Below are positions 50,128 to 58,078 of a stretch of DNA of 64,000 nucleotides, one piece after another. The notes below the pieces were generated by a model. The model was given only the letters and a program-made list of their open reading frames with translations. It was not told where the DNA came from and made no database searches. This DNA is from Streptomyces roseoverticillatus (GTDB lineage Bacteria > Actinomycetota > Actinomycetes > Streptomycetales > Streptomycetaceae), in assembly GCF_000719265.1 (NCBI RefSeq), contig NZ_JOFL01000001.1, positions 372,001 through 436,000 on the forward strand. The letters are read 5' to 3'. Position 1 is the first letter of the stretch. Every line of letters begins with the position of its first letter. A program made the translations under genes and the position numbers.

Positions 50128-51416
50128 GAGCTGCGGCCTTCCGCCGTCGATACGTCCCGGGCCGCCTGGTCGTCGCGGCCGCCGGGCCGGTCCGGGCTCC
50201 GGGTGGGGGTCCTGCCGCGGATGAGGAGCACGGCGAGCAGGACGACGCACAGGGCGATGGCCAGCCCGTGGAAGGCGGCCACGACCTGCAGCGGTGAGAA
50301 CGGCTCCAGCAGGGCCGCGCTGACGATCATGCCGAGGCCGAAGCCGGTGTTCTCGGCCGAGGCGGACAGCCCGAAGAGCCGGCCGCGCTCGGCATCGGGG
50401 GCGGCCTGGAGGCGGGAGACGTACACGATCTCCGTGAAGCCGTCGGCCATGCCGGCGACCAGCGCGGCGATGAGGGTGGGCACGGTGGGCAGGCCCGCGA
50501 AGACGACGATGAACGCCGCTGACATCAGGCACGCCCCGAGCGCGAACGCCCGCTCCCCCGGGGTGCGGCCGGTCTTCTTGGTGACCCGGCCGAAGAGCTG
50601 CTGCGCGACGATGTTGCCGATGGCCCAGGTGGCCCAGAACTGGCTGATGAACGTGGCCGGGTGGGCGGGGTCCAGGCTGTCCGAGTAGATGGGCAGCGCC
50701 ACGTTGTGGGACGAGGAGCCCAGTCCGTCCACCGCCCGCACGGCGATCATCACGGCGAGCAGGGGTGCCGTGCGCAGCAGCATCCGGGCGAAGCCGCCCG
50801 CGGCGCCGGCCCCCTCCTGCTCCGCGCCCGCGGCCCCGGCTTCCGAGGCGTCCTCGGCGGCCGCCCGGGTCCGTACGGGCAGCAGGAACAGGACGCTCGC
50901 GGAGATCACGAAGGTGACGGCGTCCAGGGCGAAGGCCGTGGAGTAGCCGAGCTGTGCCACGACCAGGCCCGAGGACGCGAAGCCCGCGATCATGGCGAGC
51001 GAGCGGCCGGTGACGAGCAGGCCGTTGGCGCGGGCCCGGTGCTCGGCCCCGACGATCTCCGGCACGCTGGTGCGCAGCGCGACCTGGGAGAGCGTCGAGC
51101 AGGAGCCGGTGATCACCGCCAGGGCGAAGAGCAGGCCGACGCGGGCGCCGTCCGGGGCGAGCAGCAGCGCGAGCAGGGCGATCGCCTGTGTGAGGTCGGC
51201 GCCGGCCATCAGGCGCTTGCGGTCGCGGGTGGAGACCAGGCGTCCGGCCACGAAGCCCGCGAGCACGCTGGTCACGAGGCGTACGGCCATGAAGAGGCCG
51301 GCGGTGAGCGCGCTGCCGGTGACGTGGTAGATGAAGACGTTCAGCGCCACCATGTTCAGGTAGCTGCCGTACGCCGAGATGCCGTTGCCGACGACGAGCA
51401 GGCGGAAGTGCCCCAC
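50124..51416 (-). CDS. MFS transporter (EntS-like), probable product exporter
   Basis: A 430-residue protein with about 12 hydrophobic helices (from FRLLVVGNGISAYGSYLNMVALNVFIY to VVAAFHGLAIALCVVLLAVLLI) and a charged central loop (about 180-205). It resembles the enterobactin-exporter type MFS group common in siderophore and peptide clusters. GTG 51416 has a GGAGGGGG ribosome site. It is the first gene of the coupled exporter-PKS-NRPS operon, so it very probably exports the product. Confidence 0.9.
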   Translation of the reverse strand: MGHFRLLVVGNGISAYGSYLNMVALNVFIYHVTGSALTAGLFMAVRLVTSVLAGFVAGRLVSTRDRKRLMAGADLTQAIALLALLLAPDGARVGLLFALAVITGSCSTLSQVALRTSVPEIVGAEHRARANGLLVTGRSLAMIAGFASSGLVVAQLGYSTAFALDAVTFVISASVLFLLPVRTRAAAEDASEAGAAGAEQEGAGAAGGFARMLLRTAPLLAVMIAVRAVDGLGSSSHNVALPIYSDSLDPAHPATFISQFWATWAIGNIVAQQLFGRVTKKTGRTPGERAFALGACLMSAAFIVVFAGLPTVPTLIAALVAGMADGFTEIVYVSRLQAAPDAERGRLFGLSASAENTGFGLGMIVSAALLEPFSPLQVVAAFHGLAIALCVVLLAVLLIRGRTPTRSPDRPGGRDDQAARDVSTAEGRSS

Positions 51417-51520
51417 GCGCGGTCCCCCTCCGGTCGCTCCGGGCTTGTGGTGCCGCGGTCGGCGGCTTCTTTCACATTCGCCCGGTTCGAAGCGGGGCTG
51501 GAGCCGCGGAAGTTGGGGAC

Positions 51521-51608
51521 TTGACAGCCGACCGGCCTTTGATTATGGGGCTATTGACCGGGCGGTCACTCTTTTTTGCTTGCATTTAGCAGAGTTCGTG
51601 GTTAGATC
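51521..51608 (+). promoter_or_regulatory. A+T-rich divergent promoter region of the biosynthetic cluster
   Basis: Two rightward promoter-like pairs are seen: TTGACA (51521-51526) with TATGGG (51544-51549), and TTGCAT (51580-51585) with TAGATC (51603-51608), both with 17-nt spacing. Leftward, GTGACC (complement of 51564-51569) and CATAAT (complement of 51542-51547) are 16 nt apart and would drive the exporter-PKS-NRPS operon. The perfect palindrome GACCG-GG-CGGTC (51556-51567) lies over the leftward promoter. Base composition here is markedly more A+T-rich than in the genes around it. Confidence 0.55.
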
Positions 51609-51700
51609 CCTCTAAAGCGTCGCGCGGGTGGAGGAACTCCGCCCGCGGCCGGCCGCAGGTCACCCATGCCGAGCGGCTCCGCCAGCCACATGGAGACGAG

Positions 51701-51931
51701 ATGCCCGGCCGCAGCGTCCAGACGGGACCGCCGCGCCTGTCGCCCCGCGAGCGGCAGGTGCTGACCCACATCGGCGCCGGGCTCACCTACCACCAGACGG
51801 CCAGGCGACTCGGTATCAGCGTCCACACCGTCGGCACCTACCTGCGCCGCATCCGCGCCAAACGCCCGGCGCCCACGCTCGCGGACCTGGTCCGCCTCAG
51901 CATCAACCAGGACGCGAGCCGGAGCGGCTGA
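51701..51931 (+). CDS. Stand-alone LuxR-type helix-turn-helix regulator
   Basis: A 76-residue protein that is little more than a GerE/LuxR DNA-binding domain: LSPRERQVLTHIGAGLTYHQTARRLGISVHTVGTYLRRI (about 12-50). It has no receiver, PAS or ATPase domain. Start ATG 51701 follows GGAGACGAG. It is divergent from the exporter-PKS-NRPS operon across 284 nt, so it is the prime candidate for a pathway regulator. Relatives with only an HTH can bind DNA without a phosphorylation signal (inference). I saw no TTA codon in it. A strong bidirectional terminator follows. Confidence 0.85.
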   Translation: MPGRSVQTGPPRLSPRERQVLTHIGAGLTYHQTARRLGISVHTVGTYLRRIRAKRPAPTLADLVRLSINQDASRSG

Positions 51932-51937
51932 ACGGAA

Positions 51938-51974
51938 ACAGCCCCCGGATCCGCGGTGCGGTTCCGGGGGCTGT
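51938..51974. terminator. Bidirectional terminator at the right edge of the cluster
   Basis: ACAGCCCCCGGA (51938-51949) and TCCGGGGGCTGT (51963-51974) form a perfect 12-bp stem with a 13-nt loop. It lies 6 nt after the LuxR-type gene and 16 nt from the end of the convergent DedA gene. Confidence 0.85.
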
Positions 51975-51990
51975 TCGTGGAGGCGCTGCG

Positions 51991-52653
51991 TCAGTCGGCG
52001 GTGCCGACCGGCTCGGGCCGGGCCTCGGCCGGGTCGGCAGCGCGGGCGGCCTCGGCCTTCTTGGCCTTGATCCGCATGATGACCAGCGAGCCGACCCCGA
52101 AGAGCACGGCGGCGATCAGGCCGTACATGGAGAACTTCTTCAGCCACTCCTCGGCGACCTTGCCGACGTAGTAGATCACCGCGACGGTGCCGCCGGCCCA
52201 GACGACGCCGCCGAGCACGTTGGCGATCAGGAACTTCCAGTACGGCATCCTCAGCACGCCCGCGAGCGGGCCGGCGAAGATCCGCAGCAGGGCGATGAAG
52301 CGGCCGACGAAGACGGCCCACATGCCCCACTTCTCGAAGGACCGCTCGGCCGTGGCGACGTGGTGCGGCCCGAAGTGCTTGGGGAACTTCCGGCCGAGCC
52401 ACTCCAGCAGCGGTCGGCCGCCCTTGCGGCCGATCAGGTATCCGATGGAGTCACCGATGATCGCACCCGCGACGGCACACGCGCCCAGCACCCAAGGGTT
52501 GATGTGGTCCTGGGTGGCGGCCATCAGCGTGGCACTGACGAGGACGATCTCACCGGGAAGCGGAATACCCAGGCTCTCCAGCCCGATGACCCCGCCCACC
52601 AAGAGGTAGACGGCGATCGCCGGTACCGTTTCGAGCCACTCCTGGATGTGCAA
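51991..52653 (-). CDS. DedA-family membrane protein
   Basis: This 220-residue protein has about five to six hydrophobic helices, the DedA re-entrant motif region ESLGIPLPGEIVLVSATLMAA, GDSIGYLIGRKGG and the conserved FVGRFIALLRIFAGPLAGVLRMPYWKFL. DedA proteins are thought to act in lipid-carrier (undecaprenyl phosphate) flipping and membrane homeostasis. Start TTG 52653 has GGGGAGGA upstream. It forms the core-genome side of the cluster boundary. Confidence 0.92.
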   Translation of the reverse strand: MHIQEWLETVPAIAVYLLVGGVIGLESLGIPLPGEIVLVSATLMAATQDHINPWVLGACAVAGAIIGDSIGYLIGRKGGRPLLEWLGRKFPKHFGPHHVATAERSFEKWGMWAVFVGRFIALLRIFAGPLAGVLRMPYWKFLIANVLGGVVWAGGTVAVIYYVGKVAEEWLKKFSMYGLIAAVLFGVGSLVIMRIKAKKAEAARAADPAEARPEPVGTAD

Positions 52654-52768
52654 CGCCGGTTCCTCCCCGGTTTGACGATCTCTTCCCGGCGTGCGCCGCG
52701 GGGCGCACGCCGGGAAGCCTACTGGAGGAGAGGACTCCCTCAGGCGCCCGCAGGTTGCGGCGGACCGG

Positions 52769-53224
52769 CTACTTGTTCGGCCGGAGGGTCCAGACGACCG
52801 TCATTTCGCCGGTCACCGCGCCGTCCTCACGGGTGATCGCCACGTGTACGGGGAATTCCGGGCGGCCGCCCGCGTCCAGCTCGGCGACGACGTCGGCGGC
52901 CGGGCGACCGAGCTCGGCGGTGGCGGTGACGGGGCCCATGGCGAGCTTCTTGTAGCCGATCTCGGCACTGACGGCCAGCGGCACCGCGCGCGAGAGCTGG
53001 TCGCCGAAGGCGGCGAGGACGATCGCGCCGCTCGCGGACTCGGCGAGGGTGAACATCGCGCCGGCGTGCGGGCCCCCGACGTGGTTGTGGTAGTCGGGCT
53101 GGTCGGGCAGGCGGACGACGGCGCGCTCCGCTCCCGCCTCCTCGAAGACGAGGTTGAGCGTCTTGGCCATGGGCACGGTGGCCAGGAGCATGTCGCCGAT
53201 CGAGGGCTGGGTGGTCTCAGACAT
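52769..53224 (-). CDS. DUF4442/PaaI-type hotdog-fold protein
   Basis: A 151-residue protein. The hotdog core is YHNHVGGPHAGAMFTLAESASGAIV (central helix and preceding strand; the Asn-His-Gly pattern is shared with PaaI-type acyl-CoA thioesterases), followed by IGYKKLAMGPVTATAELG and VVWTLRPNK. A thioesterase function is plausible but the substrate is unknown. Start ATG 53224. Confidence 0.85.
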   Translation of the reverse strand: MSETTQPSIGDMLLATVPMAKTLNLVFEEAGAERAVVRLPDQPDYHNHVGGPHAGAMFTLAESASGAIVLAAFGDQLSRAVPLAVSAEIGYKKLAMGPVTATAELGRPAADVVAELDAGGRPEFPVHVAITREDGAVTGEMTVVWTLRPNK

Positions 53225-53306
53225 ACCCGCAAGTTACCAGTCAGTAGTAACGGCGGGGAAGGGGTGGCCTCACCGGGATCACCATCTGCCTCTATGGTTA
53301 TCGGCC

Positions 53307-54368
53307 ATGTGGCCAGGACAGCAGCCGCCCGGGGGCGAGCAGAACCCGCAGGACCCGAATCCCTACAAGACACCGGTGCCCCCGTCAGGGCCGCCGTCCG
53401 GCGCGCAGCCGGGCTACCCGCAGCCCAACCCCTACCAGCAGCCGCCGACCCTCCAGCAGCCGAATCCGTACCAGCAGCAGCCCCCCGGCCCGCCGCAGCC
53501 CGGTGGGCCGGCCGGCGGTCAGCAGTGGCACACGCCGGCCCCGGCCGGTGCACCCGGGCCGCCGCGCGACAACCGCAAGCGGACCACGATCATCGCGATC
53601 ACCGCGGCGGTCGCCGTGGTGGCCGCCGCCGTGATCACCGGTGTCGTCGTCCTGAAGGACGACGACACGGAGAACGTGGCGCACAACGACCCGACGAAGG
53701 CGCCCACCGCGGCCCCCTCCGCTTCCTCGGCAGCGCCGTCGCAGAGCGCGAGCGAGGACCCGGCGGACAACCCGCGGGCGAACGTCGAGGTCAAGCCCGT
53801 GATCGACGGCTGGAAGGTCGTCACCAACAGCAAGCGGCACATCGCCTACGACGTGCCGCCGGAGTGGAAGGTCGCCTCCCCGGGATCGAGCATCGGCTTC
53901 CAGGACGAGGACGACCACTCCTTCCCGCCCAACGGCAAGGGCATCAGCATGACCGGAGTGGCGAAGTTCAACGAGGACCGGTGCGAGCAGGGCGCCAACC
54001 CGGTCGCCGCCGGCACCAAGGGCGCCCAGGGCGCCAAGAGCGAGGCCGACGCCGCCGAGAACGAGGCGCTGAACTGGCTCTTCTGGGGCTTCGACCAGAA
54101 GAAGACCGGGAAGTTCAACTACTCCAAGGGCAAGGAGTTCAAGAGCGACCACGGCATCACCGGCACCTCCTCCTCGGCGACGGTCACGGGCATCGCGAAG
54201 AAGCGCCACTGCGCCGGCAGCGGCAAGTCCGCGACGGTGACGTACAAGGACGTCACCGGCGACCTCGCCACCTGGTGCCTCTACAGCGTCACGGGCACCG
54301 AGGACGAGGTGCCCGACGACGTCATCAAGAAGATCATGAGCTCCCTCAGGCCCCTGAAGACCTCCTGA
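53307..54368 (+). CDS. Membrane-anchored protein with Pro/Gln-rich cytoplasmic N-terminus
   Basis: A 353-residue protein. Residues 1-90 are Pro/Gln/Gly-rich (YQQPPTLQQPNPYQQQPPGP). A single transmembrane helix (TTIIAITAAVAVVAAAVITGVVVL, about 93-116) follows a basic NRKR, then a Ser/Ala/Pro-rich extracellular linker and a C-terminal domain of about 190 residues (VIDGWKVVTNSKRHIAYDVPPEWKV...). Two to three Cys there may form a disulfide. I know this layout from actinobacterial envelope proteins of unknown function. TATGGT ends 8 nt before the ATG, suggesting a leaderless message. Confidence 0.8.
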   Translation: MWPGQQPPGGEQNPQDPNPYKTPVPPSGPPSGAQPGYPQPNPYQQPPTLQQPNPYQQQPPGPPQPGGPAGGQQWHTPAPAGAPGPPRDNRKRTTIIAITAAVAVVAAAVITGVVVLKDDDTENVAHNDPTKAPTAAPSASSAAPSQSASEDPADNPRANVEVKPVIDGWKVVTNSKRHIAYDVPPEWKVASPGSSIGFQDEDDHSFPPNGKGISMTGVAKFNEDRCEQGANPVAAGTKGAQGAKSEADAAENEALNWLFWGFDQKKTGKFNYSKGKEFKSDHGITGTSSSATVTGIAKKRHCAGSGKSATVTYKDVTGDLATWCLYSVTGTEDEVPDDVIKKIMSSLRPLKTS

Positions 54369-54411
54369 TCTCCTGAGCTCCTCCCCCGGCCCGCCGGGCG
54401 GGTGCCCCGCG

Positions 54412-55266
54412 TCAGCCCACGCTGAACGCCCCGCCCGGCGGCTCCGGCGAGCCCACGGCCTCCGCGTCGTGCACCGGCCCGGCCCCGGCCGCGAACCGCT
54501 CCAGGGCCGGGCCGTGCTCGACCCGGGCCGGGAAGGCGTCCGCGGCCGCGCGCCGGGCCAGCGCCGCGACCGGGAGTTCGGTGTGCGAGGCGACGAGGAT
54601 CGCGTTGCCGAAGCGCCGCCCGCGCAGCACCTGCGGCTCCGCGATCAGGCACACGTGCGCGAAGACCTCCGCGAAGGTGGCCACCTGCGAGCGGAGGAAG
54701 GTGAAGGGCGCGCCGTCGGCGAGGTTCGCGGCGTAGCGGCCCCGGGGCCGCAGCACCCGGGCGGCGGCCCGCGCGTACTCCAGGGACGTGAGGTGGGCCG
54801 GGACCCGGGAGCCGCCGAAGACGTCCGCGACGATCACGTCGGCGGAGGCGGCGGGCGACGCCTCCAGCTCGCCGCGCGCGTCGCCGGCGATCACCTCGAC
54901 TCCGGAGCCGTGCCTCAGGGGCAGGTGCTCGGCGACCAGCGCGAGCAGCCCGCGGTCCGCCTCGACGACGCGCTGCCGGGAGCCCGGGCGGGTCGCGGCG
55001 ACGTAGCGGGGCAGGGTGAGCGCCCCGCCGCCGAGGTGCAGCACGTCGAGCGGGCGGTCCGGCTCGGCGGCGGTGTCGAGGACGTGGGCGACCCGCTGGG
55101 CGTACTCGAATTCGAGGTGGGTGGGGTCGTCCAGGTCGACGTACGACTGCGGCGAGCCCTCCACGGTGAGCAGCCAGGCCCGCGGCCGGTCCACGTCGGG
55201 CAGCAGCTTGGCGGTGCCCCAGTCCACGTCCCGCGTCACGGGTATCGGTTCTGCTGGTTCGTTCAC
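54412..55266 (-). CDS. Spermidine-synthase-like protein (fused aminopropyltransferase fold)
   Basis: A 284-residue Rossmann-fold protein. The SAM/dcSAM-binding segment is LDVLHLGGGALTLPRYVAATRPGSRQRVVEADRG, then GDARGELEASPAASADVIVADVFGG (spermidine-synthase-like acidic site) and LRPRGRYAANLADG. Key polyamine-binding residues are not evident, so this may be a methyltransferase-like relative rather than a true SpeE. GTG 55266 lies 15 nt after the EF-Tu-like gene on the same strand, so the two are probably one operon. Confidence 0.82.
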   Translation of the reverse strand: MNEPAEPIPVTRDVDWGTAKLLPDVDRPRAWLLTVEGSPQSYVDLDDPTHLEFEYAQRVAHVLDTAAEPDRPLDVLHLGGGALTLPRYVAATRPGSRQRVVEADRGLLALVAEHLPLRHGSGVEVIAGDARGELEASPAASADVIVADVFGGSRVPAHLTSLEYARAAARVLRPRGRYAANLADGAPFTFLRSQVATFAEVFAHVCLIAEPQVLRGRRFGNAILVASHTELPVAALARRAAADAFPARVEHGPALERFAAGAGPVHDAEAVGSPEPPGGAFSVG

Positions 55267-55281
55267 GTCCCTATTGTGCGT

Positions 55282-56466
55282 TCAGGGGTGCGGTGCGGAG
55301 ACCGTACCGGTGCCGACCGTGCGGCCTCCCTCGCGGATGACGAAGGCGAGGCCGGGTTCGAGCGGCACGTCCCGGTCGAGGGCGACGGCCGCCGTGACGG
55401 TCTCGCCGGGGAGCGCGACGCCGGCCCCGCCGAGGTGCACGGTGCCGGGGACGCCGGCCGTGCGGACGTGGAACTGCGGGCGGTAGCCGGAGAACACGGG
55501 GGTGTGCCGGCCGCCCTCGTCCGCGCCCAGCAGGCGGATGTCCGCGGCGAAGCGGCGGCGGGGCACGACGCTGCCGGGCGCGGCGAGGGTGTCGCCGCGG
55601 CGCACCTCGTCGCGGTGGATCCCGCGGAGCAGCAGGGCGACGCGGTCGCCCGCCTGCGCGGCGCCGAGCGGCCGGCCGAAGCTCTCCAGGCCGGTGATGA
55701 CGATGCCGCGGGGGCCCTCCGGGCCCAGGAGCTCGACGTGGTCGTGGAGCAGGACGGTGCCGCGCTCGACGACGCCGGTGACGGCGGTGCCGCGCCGGGC
55801 GAGGGTGAAGACCCTGTCCACGGAGAGCAGGAACGGCGCGTCCGCGTAGCGCAGGGGCGTCGGCACGTAGGTGTCGACGGCGTCGAGGAGGGCCTCGATC
55901 GCGGCGGTCCAGCGCGGGTCGCCGCCGAGGGCGCGCAGGCCGGAGACGCGGACGACCGCGGTGTGCTCGCCGTCGTAGCCGTGGGCGGTGAGCAGGGCGC
56001 GGACGTCCCGCTCGGCCAGGTCGGTGCGTTCCGGGTCGCTCGCGTCGGCCTTGGTGAGCGCGACGACGACGTGCCGCACGCCCGTGCTGCGGGCGAGCAG
56101 CAGGTGCCCGGCGGTCTGTGCGGCGGGCCCGTCGGCGGCGGAGACGGCGAGGACGGCGCCGTCGATCCGTGCCGTGCCGGCGAGCAGGTTGCCGGTGAAG
56201 CGGGGCCGGCCGGGCGGGTCGGTGTGGGCGTAGTGGCGGGTGTCGGTCTCGTAGGCGACGTGCGCGCAGGCGACGGTGCTGCTCTCCGCGGCCCCTTCCG
56301 GGGCGCGGTCGAGGCGGGCGGGCGGGACGAAGACGGCCCGGCCCCGGTCGCCGAGGACCTTGGTGACGGCGGCGGTGAGGGTGGTCTTGCCGTGGCGGGA
56401 GTGGCCGAGGACTGCGATGTTGAGGTGCGGTTTGTGGCGCGGAAGGCCTGATGGTGGCCGGTGCAT
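55282..56466 (-). CDS. Divergent EF-Tu paralogue (EF-Tu3-like)
   Basis: This 394-residue protein is EF-Tu length with all three domains. It starts with KPHLNIAVLGHSRHGKTTLTAAVTKVL and ends PLEPGLAFVIREGGRTVGTGTVSAPHP. P-loop GHSRHGKT (21-28) is intact. The switch II motif DCPGH is changed to DPPGR (83-87), replacing the catalytic His by Arg; the guanine-specificity NKxD is TKAD (138-141); the RGITI switch I is ESSTV, with only the Thr kept. Normal EF-Tu function is unlikely. I relate it to the tuf3 type of Streptomyces, which is tied to stress or antibiotic resistance. Start ATG 56466 has no clear ribosome site. Confidence 0.85.
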   Translation of the reverse strand: MHRPPSGLPRHKPHLNIAVLGHSRHGKTTLTAAVTKVLGDRGRAVFVPPARLDRAPEGAAESSTVACAHVAYETDTRHYAHTDPPGRPRFTGNLLAGTARIDGAVLAVSAADGPAAQTAGHLLLARSTGVRHVVVALTKADASDPERTDLAERDVRALLTAHGYDGEHTAVVRVSGLRALGGDPRWTAAIEALLDAVDTYVPTPLRYADAPFLLSVDRVFTLARRGTAVTGVVERGTVLLHDHVELLGPEGPRGIVITGLESFGRPLGAAQAGDRVALLLRGIHRDEVRRGDTLAAPGSVVPRRRFAADIRLLGADEGGRHTPVFSGYRPQFHVRTAGVPGTVHLGGAGVALPGETVTAAVALDRDVPLEPGLAFVIREGGRTVGTGTVSAPHP

Positions 56467-56646
56467 GCGGTCGATGCTCGCGCACGGGGTGCGGGGCGTC
56501 GAACGGTTTTCGCGGGCCCCGGGCCGCCGCGCGGAGAGGACGCACGGGCGGCATCCGAGTGAACGTATGAGGAAGGAGTGTTCCCGTACCGCCCGGTCTT
56601 TCCGGGATGACGACCGCTTTATATCCCTGTCGGTTAGGCTCCAGCG

Positions 56647-57357
56647 ATGTCCGATCCCGCCGTGCCCTCCCCCGGCCCCGCCGAGCACCGTCCGCGCGCC
56701 CGGCCGTCCGCGTGGCTCCGCCTGGGCCTGCTCGTGGTGGTGCTGGCCGCCGCCGCGGCCACGGTGCTCGCCCTGCACCCCGAGCGGCTGCTCGCCGAGG
56801 GCTGGCCGCAGCTGTCGGGCGGCACGGCCGTCGTGCTGTTCTCCGCGGCGTACGGGCTGTGCACCGCGGCGTTCGTGCCGCGTCCGATCCTCAACATCGC
56901 GGCCGGCGCGCTGTTCGGCGCCCCCGCGGGGACGGCGGCGGCCGTGGTGGGCACGGTGCTGGGCTCGGCCGCGTCGTTCGGGCTGGGCAGGATGCTGGGG
57001 CAGGACGCGCTGCGGCCGCTGCTGCGCGGGCGGTGGCTGCGGGCGGCGGACCGGCAGCTGAGCCGGCACGCCTTCCGTTCGATGATGGCCGTCCGGCTCT
57101 TCCCGGGGGTTCCCTTCGCCGCCGCGAACTACTGCGCTGCCGTGTCGCGGATGCGGTGGGCGCCGTTCCTGCTGGCGACCGCGCTGGGCAGCGCGCCCGC
57201 CACCGCGGCCTACGTGATCGCCGGCAGCCACGCCACGGCGCCGACGTCGCCCGCGTTCCTCGGGGCGACGGCGTTCATCGCGGTGACCGGGCTGGCGGCC
57301 GTGGTCGTGGCGTGGCGCAAGAAGGGTCCGGCGGCGCGGCGGCTGTCCCGGCCGTAG
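56647..57357 (+). CDS. TVP38/TMEM64-family membrane protein
   Basis: This 236-residue protein has an N-terminal basic segment, about five hydrophobic helices and the VTT-domain motif FVPRPILNIAAGALFGAPAGTAAAVVGTVLGSAASFGLGRMLG, then RLFPGVPFAAANYCAAVSRMRWAPFLLATALGS. The family is related to DedA. TAGGCT (56633-56638) lies 8 nt before the ATG, again suggesting a leaderless transcript. The gene is divergent from the EF-Tu-like gene. Confidence 0.9.
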   Translation: MSDPAVPSPGPAEHRPRARPSAWLRLGLLVVVLAAAAATVLALHPERLLAEGWPQLSGGTAVVLFSAAYGLCTAAFVPRPILNIAAGALFGAPAGTAAAVVGTVLGSAASFGLGRMLGQDALRPLLRGRWLRAADRQLSRHAFRSMMAVRLFPGVPFAAANYCAAVSRMRWAPFLLATALGSAPATAAYVIAGSHATAPTSPAFLGATAFIAVTGLAAVVVAWRKKGPAARRLSRP

Positions 57358-57452
57358 CGGAGGGGTTCGTCCGCCATCCGGGCGGACCGGCGCGCGCGGG
57401 TGCCGCCGGAGTGCTGTCCTGTCCTGGACACACCGCCGAAAGGAGCCGTCCC

Positions 57453-57773
57453 GTGATCCCCGTCGAGCAACTCTCCGACCCCGCCGTACGGACGCTGGTG
57501 AACGCCCTCAACGCCGGCGACCGCACCGCCTTCCACGAGTCCCTCGCGCCGGGCGCCACGATGTCCGACGACGGCACCGACCGCAACCTCACCCAGTGGG
57601 CCGACCGCGAGGTCTTCACGTCCAACGGCCACATGGACGTCGAGTCCGAGAGCGACGACGGCCGATCGCTCGTCGCCCTCTACCGCAACGACACATGGGG
57701 CGAGATGCGCACCAAGTGGTACTTCACCGTGGACGGCGGGAAGGTGACCCGGTTCGAGACGGGTCAGGCCTGA
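57453..57773 (+). CDS. SnoaL/NTF2-like small protein
   Basis: A 106-residue protein (VIPVEQLSDPAVRTLVNALNAGDRTAFHESLAPGATMSDDG...KWYFTVDGGKVTRFETGQA) with the alpha-plus-beta cone pattern of NTF2-like folds. It could be a small isomerase or ligand-binding protein; no catalytic set is evident. Start GTG 57453 follows AAGGAG. Confidence 0.78.
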   Translation: MIPVEQLSDPAVRTLVNALNAGDRTAFHESLAPGATMSDDGTDRNLTQWADREVFTSNGHMDVESESDDGRSLVALYRNDTWGEMRTKWYFTVDGGKVTRFETGQA

Positions 57774-58078
57774 CCCGCCGTCCGCTGCCCCGGATGCTGA
57801 AGTACGCCGGAGACGCGTCCGGCGGGCATACGGCGTGGGGGCCGACGGTGCTGGGCCCGCACGCGGGCGAGGACGTGAGCTGACAAGCGGGCGCGGGCCG
57901 CGCAAGTCCGTCTCGTACCGTTTCGGGGCGTCTTAGTGGGATGAGGTGCCCCACGGCAATACCGGGACGGTAGCGAGCTGGTCACGATTGATGCAGATCG
58001 GCGCTGGAGGGCTTGTTACCGAGGGTACGGTTCCCCGGTCGTTTCACACCTCACGTAACCCGAACCTCCGGGGGATGC
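57774..58078. other. Intergenic stretch before the lipoprotein gene
   Basis: I see no gene in this 305-nt gap. It is less GC-rich towards the right and presumably holds the lipoprotein promoter; GAGGGTACGG and GTTTCACACCTCACG near 58021-58055 are the most promoter-like segments, but no confident -35/-10 pair can be given. No dispersed repeat copy is present. Confidence 0.5.

Noticed and set aside
56467..56646. Small gene in the EF-Tu-like / TVP38 divergent region
   Set aside because: No frame has both a plausible ribosome site and a protein-like composition; it is treated as a promoter region.
57774..58078. Possible ydaO-type (cyclic di-AMP) riboswitch before the lipoprotein gene
   Set aside because: I could not find the expected conserved helices; the gap may hold only a promoter. 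A covariance search would decide.
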